Shown in pieces: positions 41,843 to 49,597 of a DNA stretch of 64,000 nucleotides. Each line of letters begins with the position of its first letter. The first letter of the stretch is position 1. The stretch comes from Gammaproteobacteria bacterium (GTDB lineage: Bacteria > Pseudomonadota > Gammaproteobacteria > Pseudomonadales > Azotimanducaceae). The notes below the pieces were generated by a model. The model had not been told where the DNA came from and did not search any database. It worked only from the letters and a program-made list of their open reading frames with translations. The stretch covers positions 620,001 through 684,000 of the forward strand of contig JAPOXV010000018.1 of the NCBI GenBank assembly GCA_026706935.1, in the 5' to 3' direction. The translations under genes and the position numbers were made by a program.

Positions 41843-43378
41843 TCAGTCTTCCAGAGTAACGCGGAGTACTTCCTGAACTGTGGTTATTCCTGCCAACACC
41901 TTGCGACGACCGTCATCGCGAATCGTGCCGGTCTTACTGCGTACAGCTTGCTTCAGAAGCTGCTCGGAGGAACTCTCGTGGATGGTATCACGGAGTTCAT
42001 TGTCAACAGTGATCAGCTCGTATATGCCAGTGCGACCTTGGAATCCCGAGCCGTGGCATGCTTCGCAGCCAACGGCACGGTAGATTTGGTGTCCGGGTTC
42101 GACGCCGAGAAAACTAGCTTCAAACGCGTCTGGTTCGGTCAGTTGCCGACATTCGGGACATAGGACGCGCACGAGTCGTTGAGCAAGTACGCCAATCAAA
42201 CTAGCCGATAGCAAGTAAGACTGTAAGCCCATGTCTGCGAGTCGCGTCACCGCACCGATCGCAGTATTCGTGTGGAGCGTCGACAGTACCAAGTGCCCCG
42301 TCAAACTAGATCGAATCGCAATCTCGGCCGTCTCAAAGTCGCGGATCTCACCCACCATCACGATATCAGGGTCTTGGCGTAACATCGCTCTCAATCCTGC
42401 AGCAAACGTCATGCCTGTCTTGGTGTTGACCTGGGTCTGCCCTATGCCATGGAGGTTGTACTCAATTGGATCTTCAACGGTAAGAACGTTGAGAACATCT
42501 GTATCCAATTCAGAGAGCGACGCGTAAAGGGTGGTGGTCTTACCACTACCTGTTGGACCGGTGACAAGGAATATCCCATGCGGCGCTCGCATTAGCTCAC
42601 GAACGCCAGCTAGTGTCTCATCGTCCATTCCGAGAGCTGGGAGGGTTAAACGATCAGATTGCTTGTCGAGCAGTCTTAAGACGACCCGTTCACCACTACC
42701 GGTTGGCATGACCGAGACCCGCACATCAAGTTCCCGACCACCGATTCTTACAGTCGTCCTTCCATCTTGTGGGACGCGACGTTCGGCAATGTCGAGCTTC
42801 GACATGACCTTGATACGGGATACGATAAGCGGCGCTAGCGCACGTTTCGGTGTGCCGACCTCTCTTAGCACACCGTCGATGCGAAATCGAACTCGTACGC
42901 TTGTTTCGAAGGTCTCAATATGGATATCTGAAGCGTTTTCCCGGAGTGCTTCCGCGATCAGAGCATTGATCAACCGAATGACCGGCGCATCGCCTTCCTG
43001 CTCTAGCAGATCACTATTGTCAGGTAACGACTCTGAAAGAGCCGCCAAGTCAATCTCCTCACCTAAATCTTCGACGATTTGACGCGTATCTGAGTTCAGA
43101 TCAGCGTACGTATCCGAAAGGAGCACGTCGAATTCGTCCGCGCTGACGGCTTGGAACTGCACGGTCGTGTTGAGGAAGCGCTGAACCTCGGCAACCACGG
43201 GCAATTCAAGCGGCGGTTTGTGCACGGCGACGGGGATACCGTTCTGATAATCGATCAACACCCCAAACCGGCGCGCAAAGCCAAACGGCAGGGGTCGCAT
43301 CGCGCTAACCGACGCGCCGTTGCTGGTCTGGGCGTCAGTATTTACCGTGTTCTGTGGGTATTCGTCGACGTCGCTCAC
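41843..43378 (-). CDS. gspE: Type II secretion system ATPase E
   Basis: A 511-residue hexameric ATPase that powers pseudopilus assembly. It has an N1/N2 region, Walker A GPTGSGKTTTLYASL, the Asp box LNVLTVEDPIEY, Walker B DIVMVGEIRDFETAEIA, the His box LVLSTLHTNTAIG, and the C-terminal zinc site CPEC...CEACHGSGFQGRTGIYE. It is the first gene of the run here; no gspC or gspD precedes it. The N-terminal extension before residue 30 is low complexity. The promoter is probably in the 166 bp before it. Confidence 0.97.
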   Translation of the reverse strand: MSDVDEYPQNTVNTDAQTSNGASVSAMRPLPFGFARRFGVLIDYQNGIPVAVHKPPLELPVVAEVQRFLNTTVQFQAVSADEFDVLLSDTYADLNSDTRQIVEDLGEEIDLAALSESLPDNSDLLEQEGDAPVIRLINALIAEALRENASDIHIETFETSVRVRFRIDGVLREVGTPKRALAPLIVSRIKVMSKLDIAERRVPQDGRTTVRIGGRELDVRVSVMPTGSGERVVLRLLDKQSDRLTLPALGMDDETLAGVRELMRAPHGIFLVTGPTGSGKTTTLYASLSELDTDVLNVLTVEDPIEYNLHGIGQTQVNTKTGMTFAAGLRAMLRQDPDIVMVGEIRDFETAEIAIRSSLTGHLVLSTLHTNTAIGAVTRLADMGLQSYLLSASLIGVLAQRLVRVLCPECRQLTEPDAFEASFLGVEPGHQIYRAVGCEACHGSGFQGRTGIYELITVDNELRDTIHESSSEQLLKQAVRSKTGTIRDDGRRKVLAGITTVQEVLRVTLED

Positions 43379-43544
43379 GCTCAGACGCTACCACTGGTTG
43401 AATATCGGTTCAATTTTAAGTCGCTCTCTTGCAAAATCGCTTTGGCGAAATCACTCGAATTAGACTACCGTTTACCGCAGAAAACTCAATATTTTGACTA
43501 AATTTGCAGCCCGCCGTTACACCTAGTACTCACGGAAATGCAGT

Positions 43545-46115
43545 TTACGGGTGTGTTCCGTAGTAGAACCGCAATTTCACGTCGATCACAGAGCCTGTTT
43601 CACCCAACATCGCATCGACTATCTGCACTTTCCAGGTTCCTACAGGCGATTCGCCGTAAAACGCATTCGACGAGAGTGTGAGCGTATGAGTCTCTGTCGA
43701 AACTCGAGGCATCCCATCATTGAATACTGGATTGACGACGCTTTCCATTCCAGATGGCGAAATCAGCGTAATACCCAAATGTCGCAAATCCTCGTGAGCT
43801 AGCTCGAGTTCTAAATGGACCGATTCGATGCTGGACGCTTTAAACGCTTCCAAGTCTGCTTCCAAGAGTATCTCAGTGTTACTCGGCGACTGAATGTCCA
43901 ACTCGACCCTAGCACCAGAACCACTACCATCCGGAATCTCGATTGGCTCAGTGTCCTCTCTTTCGAGCCACTCCGTTTTTCTGAATTCACCGAGTGAATC
44001 TGGTTCGTAGTCAGTCAAGAACGCCATCGCGCGATCGACATCGACCGCACCGAATCCATAGCGGTTGTGATATGCATATCCCGCGCCGTTTAGCAGCCAT
44101 TCGTGGCTCAACGTGTAGACATGTTCACCAATCGTTGCGCGGATTCGTGAGGTTGTCACATACGACTGACGGGCAGTGTTTGCAAGCACATACTTAACAT
44201 CGCGCCACGTTAAATCTGGGTGTTTTGCAAGTATGAGTGCGACAACACCTGAAACAATACCAGCGGCGCCGGACGTACCGTTGAATGTACTGATATAGTC
44301 GCCGCCGGAATCCTGATGGTCCGGTGGCAATCCATACGAACCGCGAAGGTGATATCCTCGATGTGGACCGATTTGATCAGTTGTGAGAAGCGCCGGTTGC
44401 CTACGACCCCACCAGCCAGCTGGTGCCGAGATCCATATCGTCGAACCACTACTTGAATAAGGTGCCGGTCTGCCGTCGGCATCCAAAGCGCCGACAACCA
44501 AGAGGTAGGGTAGCCTATTCCTATAGTCCGAGCTCGCACTATTGCAGCCGATGTCCCTATGAATCGGATGAGAGATCGCGTCGCAACTAAACCAGCCGTT
44601 ACCAGCTGATTTCACGTAAATTGCACCTTTCTCGCCTCGCAGTTCTGACGTGCCGAATTCAAAAAGCCGATAGAGGTCTTCGTCTGGGTCTCGCCAGCTT
44701 GTTGAACCATAGCTCATATTGAATATGTCAACATCCGTTGAATTCGGATCGCTCGAACTAGCGCCTAAGCTAGCGAGTTCGGCAGAGTCGGAACCCTCGA
44801 TCAGGTAGTTGAAGCCTCGTAACTTCGCACCCGGTGCGATCCCGCGAATACCAATTGCGTTATTCGCTGTCGCAGCCGCTAATCCAGCCACACTCGTACC
44901 GTGATCACCATAGATGTTCGGATTGAAAGGATCCGATGTGATAGAACCGAACACGAAATCCGTGCTAGCTTCGTTCGTAACGAAACTGTAGGAAGCGTTC
45001 GGTTCGACGTTCTCGACTAGATCTGGGTGACATATTTCCAGTCCGGTATCCACGACAGCGATCTGCACACCTTCACCTACAACGCCATCAGCCAGCGTGT
45101 CATGCATATGAAGGTCTTCTCCGTAACGAGCGCGATTCAGAGAAAACGCTCTCTGCCCTGTGTTCTCAATGTACCACTGTTCTGAGAGTAGCGGATCCGT
45201 TCCTGTTGAAAGACTCCCGGTCTCATGCTCGCACGTAGCTTCAACGAGTCTGTCTTCGTTGATATAGATACCAAAGTTATCGTCGTTGTTGAATGTAAAG
45301 GCCTCCCCTTCATAGGGCTCAAGTACGATTTCACCGTAGTACGTCGTCGAAGGTCTTAGACTGTTAAGATGAATATGCACGAACTCGCCCCAAAAGTAAT
45401 CGCCCGAAGCTGACCCGATCGGATCGAGCTCAGGAACGAGCCGCCTCGCGCTATGCAAGACTCTCTCTCCCGAGGGGCTGTCAGCTAGCTCGAGCGTCAC
45501 GGCCGACCTCTCGGACCGCACCGCGCCGTGATTGATTACGAGTACGGCAACGGAGATACGTTCGTCCGTGATGCGCATGAAGCTATATACGTACACATCC
45601 GATAGAAAGCGGAATTCACGATAATCCGGTTCGCCATCACTAGGTTCGAATTCATCGTCATATACGGTAATTTCGACCTCACCCGGCGATCCGATCTGTC
45701 CGTCGCCAAGAAAAGACTCAATTTCAAGGTGAATCGTCTCATCGCCCTCCCAAATCCAGTCTCGAATCGGTTCGATTCGAACCAAACCTTCGTCTTCACC
45801 TCGCTCGAGAACAACGCGTGTTGAAGCGATCTCATAGTCGAGATCTCTCGTTGCTGTCCCGCTCAACTTCAGTTCGACGACGAGTCGATCCGAAACGGGT
45901 CCGTCTGCGGTGAGCTTGACATCAATCGCATCTGATTCGAGTTCCGCGATCGTCCCTTTTTCGGCAGACAAACTAACTGAAACAAAATCGTCGTGGTGTT
46001 CTGGTACTTCCTGCCCGTGCGCTTGTATTCCTATTGCCAATGTCACAAGCACGGTCAAAAGGCGACGAAGGAATGCGCATATCTTCCATTTGAGGTGCAG
46101 ATTAACTTCGTTCAC
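43545..46115 (-). CDS. Secreted subtilisin-like protease (S8) with Calx-beta and P domains
   Basis: An 856-residue secreted protease. Order: signal peptide (VLVTLAIGIQAHG, cleavage near residue 34), a Calx-beta-like domain (about 45-155), a beta-rich linker, and an S8 catalytic domain with Asp356 (AVVDTGLEICHPDL), His405 (YGDHGTSVAGLAAATANN), oxyanion Asn506 (SAGNG) and Ser615 (FNGTSGAAG). A proprotein-convertase P domain follows (about 735-855, ending SVIDVKLRFYYGTHP). There is no inhibitor propeptide in front of the catalytic domain, and a separate upstream gene resembles one. It lies next to the T2SS ATPase gene and is a likely substrate of that system. Confidence 0.9.
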   Translation of the reverse strand: MNEVNLHLKWKICAFLRRLLTVLVTLAIGIQAHGQEVPEHHDDFVSVSLSAEKGTIAELESDAIDVKLTADGPVSDRLVVELKLSGTATRDLDYEIASTRVVLERGEDEGLVRIEPIRDWIWEGDETIHLEIESFLGDGQIGSPGEVEITVYDDEFEPSDGEPDYREFRFLSDVYVYSFMRITDERISVAVLVINHGAVRSERSAVTLELADSPSGERVLHSARRLVPELDPIGSASGDYFWGEFVHIHLNSLRPSTTYYGEIVLEPYEGEAFTFNNDDNFGIYINEDRLVEATCEHETGSLSTGTDPLLSEQWYIENTGQRAFSLNRARYGEDLHMHDTLADGVVGEGVQIAVVDTGLEICHPDLVENVEPNASYSFVTNEASTDFVFGSITSDPFNPNIYGDHGTSVAGLAAATANNAIGIRGIAPGAKLRGFNYLIEGSDSAELASLGASSSDPNSTDVDIFNMSYGSTSWRDPDEDLYRLFEFGTSELRGEKGAIYVKSAGNGWFSCDAISHPIHRDIGCNSASSDYRNRLPYLLVVGALDADGRPAPYSSSGSTIWISAPAGWWGRRQPALLTTDQIGPHRGYHLRGSYGLPPDHQDSGGDYISTFNGTSGAAGIVSGVVALILAKHPDLTWRDVKYVLANTARQSYVTTSRIRATIGEHVYTLSHEWLLNGAGYAYHNRYGFGAVDVDRAMAFLTDYEPDSLGEFRKTEWLEREDTEPIEIPDGSGSGARVELDIQSPSNTEILLEADLEAFKASSIESVHLELELAHEDLRHLGITLISPSGMESVVNPVFNDGMPRVSTETHTLTLSSNAFYGESPVGTWKVQIVDAMLGETGSVIDVKLRFYYGTHP

Positions 46116-46126
46116 GCTACAGAACT

Positions 46127-46690
46127 CTACATCGGTTCATCATCGAAAAAACCAGTGAGTATTCGAGAGTCTTCACTTGCGAATACTTCTCGTAGCGTTC
46201 GCAATACTTCAACAGGATTTACGTCTTTATTTACCTTAACGATTGAGAAACCTAGATTCTGATAGCGCCTTACACCAGAAACGCCGTTCAGTTTTTCAAT
46301 TTGTTGAAGTGCACTCTCATCGGTGTGTTCAATCCTGATCTCTTGCCGCATCGGTTCAAAGCGATGTCGCTTCAAGTCGAATACGAACCGTTTGTGAACC
46401 GCATTAGGCGTGATCGATTGCGTGACAAGCTTGTCGCCTGACTCCGCGCGCAAGACCTGTCGGTCGGGCTCTCGGGAAACGGACAAACGCCAATCGCCGC
46501 TACGAATCAAAAGCGCTTCGGCGAATTGTGAAGTCCTTTCCACACTTGGAAACGCGACACTCGAGGGGCTAACTTGAACGAAGGCGTTAATCTCACGTTC
46601 CTCGCCATTTAGCGCGATCGTCAACCAAAGAGCACAAACGGCGAATTTTGAGAGCTTTCGCGAGCTGGCATGCCGTTCACTCGTCTTCAA
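46127..46690 (-). CDS. Secreted propeptide-like protein encoded upstream of the S8 protease
   Basis: A 187-residue protein with a signal-peptide-like N-terminus (LSKFAVCALWLTIALNG). Its C-terminal half (about residues 118-175) resembles the inhibitor/chaperone propeptide of fervidolysin-type subtilases: EIRIEHTDESALQQIEKL, then GVSGVRRYQNLGFSIVKVN, then VLRTLREVFASEDSRIL. Its stop lies 11 bases before the start of the protease, which lacks such a domain. I infer a two-gene arrangement in which the prodomain is supplied in trans. The family link is by pattern and was not searched. Confidence 0.65.
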   Translation of the reverse strand: MKTSERHASSRKLSKFAVCALWLTIALNGEEREINAFVQVSPSSVAFPSVERTSQFAEALLIRSGDWRLSVSREPDRQVLRAESGDKLVTQSITPNAVHKRFVFDLKRHRFEPMRQEIRIEHTDESALQQIEKLNGVSGVRRYQNLGFSIVKVNKDVNPVEVLRTLREVFASEDSRILTGFFDDEPM

Positions 46691-46817
46691 CGCATTCCCT
46701 CAAATTCATCCTGATCCCTAACGAAAATCGTAATCATCCTGCAATACGTTGGATTTAAGCAAATGCCAGCTTAAGCGATCAAGCTACATGTCGATCGGCG
46801 CAAGAAGGCATGAAAAT

Positions 46818-47213
46818 CTAGGGATTAAATTGACGATCAAGTAATGAATTGATGCGTTTCCACTTCCATCGAACGATCTCATCCGCAGCATTCGCACCTT
46901 TGGGTTTCGAACATTTTCGATCACGTCGACCTTTAAGAAGAATATACGCTTTACCTAACTGCTGAGTAATCGTCATTTCCGCCTCGACACCTGGTGCTGA
47001 GTGCGTGTTAGTACCGCAGATGAATATGACGAAATCTGAAGCACGAATTCGGGAGCGTGCAACGCGCGTCCACTTGCGATCTACTACTGCAGCGGGTAGT
47101 GAATGTTCGCGAATAGAGTGTACGCAGAATTCCTTAGCTTGAGCAATAAAGTTACATCTCAAATCGTTGTCGAATTCGTAGTCGAAACTGATGAATAGTT
47201 TTTTTACCGCCAT
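46818..47213 (-). CDS. TIR-like (ThsB/DUF1863-type) domain protein
   Basis: A 131-residue single-domain protein that begins directly with the TIR-like fold: KKLFISFDYEFDNDLR, SRIRASDFVIFICGTNTHSAPGVEAEMTI, then a Lys/Arg-rich region and a C-terminal helix. The pattern TNTHSAPGVEAEM with Glu79 (or Glu77) as the likely catalytic acid matches ThsB-type proteins of Thoeris defence, which make a cyclic ADP-ribose-related signal from NAD on phage sensing. Ribosome site GGAGGT is strong. It is the third gene of a same-strand cluster after another TIR-like protein and a membrane protein. Confidence 0.8.
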   Translation of the reverse strand: MAVKKLFISFDYEFDNDLRCNFIAQAKEFCVHSIREHSLPAAVVDRKWTRVARSRIRASDFVIFICGTNTHSAPGVEAEMTITQQLGKAYILLKGRRDRKCSKPKGANAADEIVRWKWKRINSLLDRQFNP

Positions 47214-47411
47214 CGATTAACCTCCATACATGAGCGTTTCTGACCAGCATGCCAAATGTTGCGCGAGCAGAGTGGACGCGCCTAAAAGCAAACGCGTGAT
47301 CGAGTTTCTTGCTGATTAACCCTATTGGACAGTATTTAAGGGAGGATTACACGGATAGAAAGTCCAGCGGCGCATCAGTTTAACTATCTGAAATTCCGAA
47401 TCGCTCTCTCG

Positions 47412-47939
47412 CTAAAAATAGGTACAGATTTGCCAACCTAACGTCACAATAAACACAATCAAGTAAATTACGATAAAAATGTACGAAACGAACGCTTCGG
47501 TAGTCGTAAACGGCTTATACGTTCTGGGGTTCTTGCCTCTTTCCAATGCGACCCACTCTGCGCTAAATAACGCGGCAGGTAGCTCCCGTTCTAGTCGATG
47601 AATTACAGCGAACTTTCCCCTGTTGAGCTGAGCATACGATCTGACGAGTAATTTCCAAGCAAAGCAAAGCACGATTGCGGCAACGCTAACAGTTAAGACA
47701 CCTACTATCGTTAACACACTGTCAGTGGCTTCTTTCGCGATGAGTGCTAGTGCCGACAAGACAAGGGCATTGACTGAAAGGAAGAAAGTGTTGACGATCT
47801 GACGCCTCGCAACCAGACGTTCAGACGTATCGACGAAGAGCTTGTACTGTTCTAAAAGCACGTCAACATTTTGTTCATCCACGCTATTCCGACCATGGAA
47901 AATAACGTTGTCAAGAGCGCTAGCGTCAGAATCGGACAT
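47412..47939 (-). CDS. Three-helix membrane protein of a TIR-associated cluster
   Basis: A 175-residue protein with transmembrane helices at about residues 49-68, 74-97 and 148-168. It starts with a polar N-terminus (DVLLEQYKLFVDTSERLVARRQ) and has a soluble central loop of about 45 residues (LNRGKFAVIHRLERELPAALF). The layout and the LEQYKLFVDTSERLVARRQ segment recall, from memory, the small membrane proteins annotated as RipA-family and often found beside TIR-like genes; this was not verified. It lies between two TIR-like genes and is a candidate membrane-acting effector. Confidence 0.6.
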   Translation of the reverse strand: MSDSDASALDNVIFHGRNSVDEQNVDVLLEQYKLFVDTSERLVARRQIVNTFFLSVNALVLSALALIAKEATDSVLTIVGVLTVSVAAIVLCFAWKLLVRSYAQLNRGKFAVIHRLERELPAALFSAEWVALERGKNPRTYKPFTTTEAFVSYIFIVIYLIVFIVTLGWQICTYF

Positions 47940-47974
47940 TTGGAACGACTACCAACTCCACTACGATCCCAGTT

Positions 47975-48430
47975 CTATGATGCAAAGATTGCGTTGTGCG
48001 ACATTGGAGTAATTGAGTTTCGAATGAGAACGTCCGGAAGGCGCACCTGTTTATCGACGAGATTAAACGCCAACACTCGTTTTCCGTGCGACAGACCTCG
48101 ATCGATCTCCCACGCAACAGGTTTGCTCCGATGCGTTGTTGTACCAATGAGGCAGATCAGTAACGCTGACGCATCGATCTTCGCTGCACAGTCAAGTTTC
48201 CAATTCTTGTCGTAGGTATCTCGCACCGCATGGTCCAAAAGAACAAGATTTGTGTACTGAGACGCGAGCTCACGTCTGAATTCGTCAACTAAGGGCTTGT
48301 CCTTGTTAACGAAGCTAAGAAAGACCTTTATTGTCGAAGACGATAGTTCTGAGACAAGGTCCTGACCAGCCAAAAACAAGGTAGTAACTTCTGACGGGGA
48401 TTGATTCAACCCATTGATTTTAGATTCCAA
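47975..48430 (-). CDS. TIR-like domain protein, second copy
   Basis: A 151-residue protein with a 30-residue N-terminal extension, then a TIR-like domain (TIKVFLSFVNKDKPLVDEF, IDASALLICLIGTTTHRSKPVAWEIDRGLSHGK) with Glu108 as the probable catalytic residue, and a C-terminal segment (VRLPDVLIRNSITPM). It is clearly different in sequence from the other TIR-like protein here, sharing only the GTxTH-and-E pattern, so it is not a recent duplicate. The TTG start at 48430 lies 27 bases after the AbrB-type gene. The enzyme activity (NAD cleavage or signal synthesis) is inferred. Confidence 0.75.
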   Translation of the reverse strand: MESKINGLNQSPSEVTTLFLAGQDLVSELSSSTIKVFLSFVNKDKPLVDEFRRELASQYTNLVLLDHAVRDTYDKNWKLDCAAKIDASALLICLIGTTTHRSKPVAWEIDRGLSHGKRVLAFNLVDKQVRLPDVLIRNSITPMSHNAIFAS

Positions 48431-48457
48431 AAATTCGAATCTGGAACATAAGAGAAC

Positions 48458-48691
48458 TCATTCCGTTGTCGCACCTTTGATGATTCCTCGTTCCATGTCT
48501 TCAAGCGTTTTCTCTACTCCACTGTATTCGAGAATACCGTAAAGACGACGCACAGGCTTCAGCGGGATTAGGCGTACGCCATCCTCGTCCATCTCGTACC
48601 TTATGCGATCTCCAGGTCGAAGATTGAGTTTTGCGCGTACGGACTTCGGAACGGTCGTCCTACCCCCAGACGTTAGTTTTGATTCGACCAT
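48458..48691 (-). CDS. AbrB/MazE-type swapped-hairpin DNA-binding protein
   Basis: A 77-residue protein with the AbrB swapped-hairpin fold at the N-terminus (ESKLTSGGRTTVPKSVRAKLNLRPGDRIRYEMDEDG) and a short C-terminal region (LEDMERGIIKGA) of the kind that binds a VapC-type toxin. No toxin gene follows; the next gene is a TIR-like protein 27 bases downstream. It could be an orphan antitoxin, or the regulator of the TIR cluster. The start is ATG 48691. Confidence 0.85.
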   Translation of the reverse strand: MVESKLTSGGRTTVPKSVRAKLNLRPGDRIRYEMDEDGVRLIPLKPVRRLYGILEYSGVEKTLEDMERGIIKGATTE

Positions 48692-48917
48692 TTGAGATTA
48701 GTCCGACAGGCGGAAACTCAAATGTACTTAATTTCCGCAGATTCACGTAATTCAAATGGATCGATCGTATCCCGAGAAAGCGATTAGAGATCCAAGGTTC
48801 TTCTCCATATCTCCTTGTCGGTCCGTATATAGCTCAGTAGGTTTTTATGCGAGATGAAACGGATCATCGATGCGGGTGTCTCACGGACTAATCAAACTGA
48901 CACCTCAATCTCAAACT

Positions 48918-49286
48918 ATGAAAACCTACGGTTATTACATTGGTCGAATTATTTTGCGCCTCAGCGAATTGAAAGTTCACATCCGCGTACCGATGTCAGA
49001 TGGTTGGAACTCTGAACGACATGTATGGCGCGACGATCTGGAAAACCTGCGAAATAGGTTCTCTAGAGCCGACTTCGATAGTGACGAATCGATTAACTTG
49101 ACGATACGTGATTTCGAGCAACTCGAGACATGGGTGAGAGACGCGCTTCGAAGCGGTCCGCCGTCGTTCGTCGAAGGATTGCATTTGCGAGACCTGTTGA
49201 ATGAATTCAGTTCGATCGCCAAAGAACTGAAGAGTCGGCGACGTCGCGGTCGACTAAAGGCATCGCCAGAACGAAGGAGATTATGA
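48918..49286 (+). CDS. Hypothetical protein
   Basis: A 122-residue frame from ATG 48918 (an upstream ATG at 48870 would add 16 residues). The sequence begins KTYGYYIGRIILRLSELKVHIRVP, has an acidic middle with regular hydrophobic spacing suggesting helices (NLTIRDFEQLETWVRDALRSG), and a basic C-terminus rich in Arg. No family recognised. The frame is divergent from the AbrB-type gene and lies at the edge of the TIR cluster. Coding is supported by composition but not certain. Confidence 0.5.
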   Translation: MKTYGYYIGRIILRLSELKVHIRVPMSDGWNSERHVWRDDLENLRNRFSRADFDSDESINLTIRDFEQLETWVRDALRSGPPSFVEGLHLRDLLNEFSSIAKELKSRRRRGRLKASPERRRL

Positions 49287-49567
49287 ATTGGAAGACAAAA
49301 CGCCCTTTTCGGCGGATTGAGCTTGACGTGAGTGCTCAAATCCCTGTGCGAAGGGACTAAAGCCTAGATTCGAATCACACGCGGTCATATTGGAGTTCGG
49401 AGCAGTCAAGCTTGTATGCCTTTTCTTATCTGGCTTTCGAATCAACCTCTCCTGCCTCTGTAAATTGAGTCATCAACGAAGGATGACCTAGTTCTCAATC
49501 TGCTCCTTAAAATGCTCGTTCAGACGAAGCATCGCTTCAATCTGACGCGCTAAATCCAGGCAACAAT
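49287..49567. other. Intergenic stretch before pyrB
   Basis: No gene, RNA or convincing terminator is seen in this interval. Its last 60 bases are in frame with pyrB and read like the N-terminus of an aspartate carbamoyltransferase (see pyrB), so the true 5' end of that gene may lie within it. Confidence 0.5.
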
Positions 49568-49597
49568 CTGAACTTTCACGGCGACCACATCCTCTCG

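Noticed and set aside
42531..43082. A 183-residue plus-strand frame inside gspE
   Set aside because: It is an antisense shadow of the strongly conserved gspE coding region, with Ser/Arg-rich composition and no domain.
48821..48890. tRNA-like look of 'tagctcagtaggt' flanked by GTCCGT / ACGGAC
   Set aside because: No T-loop GTTCRA, D-stem partner or 7-base acceptor can be completed, and the arm spacing is too short; most likely chance or a heavily decayed remnant.
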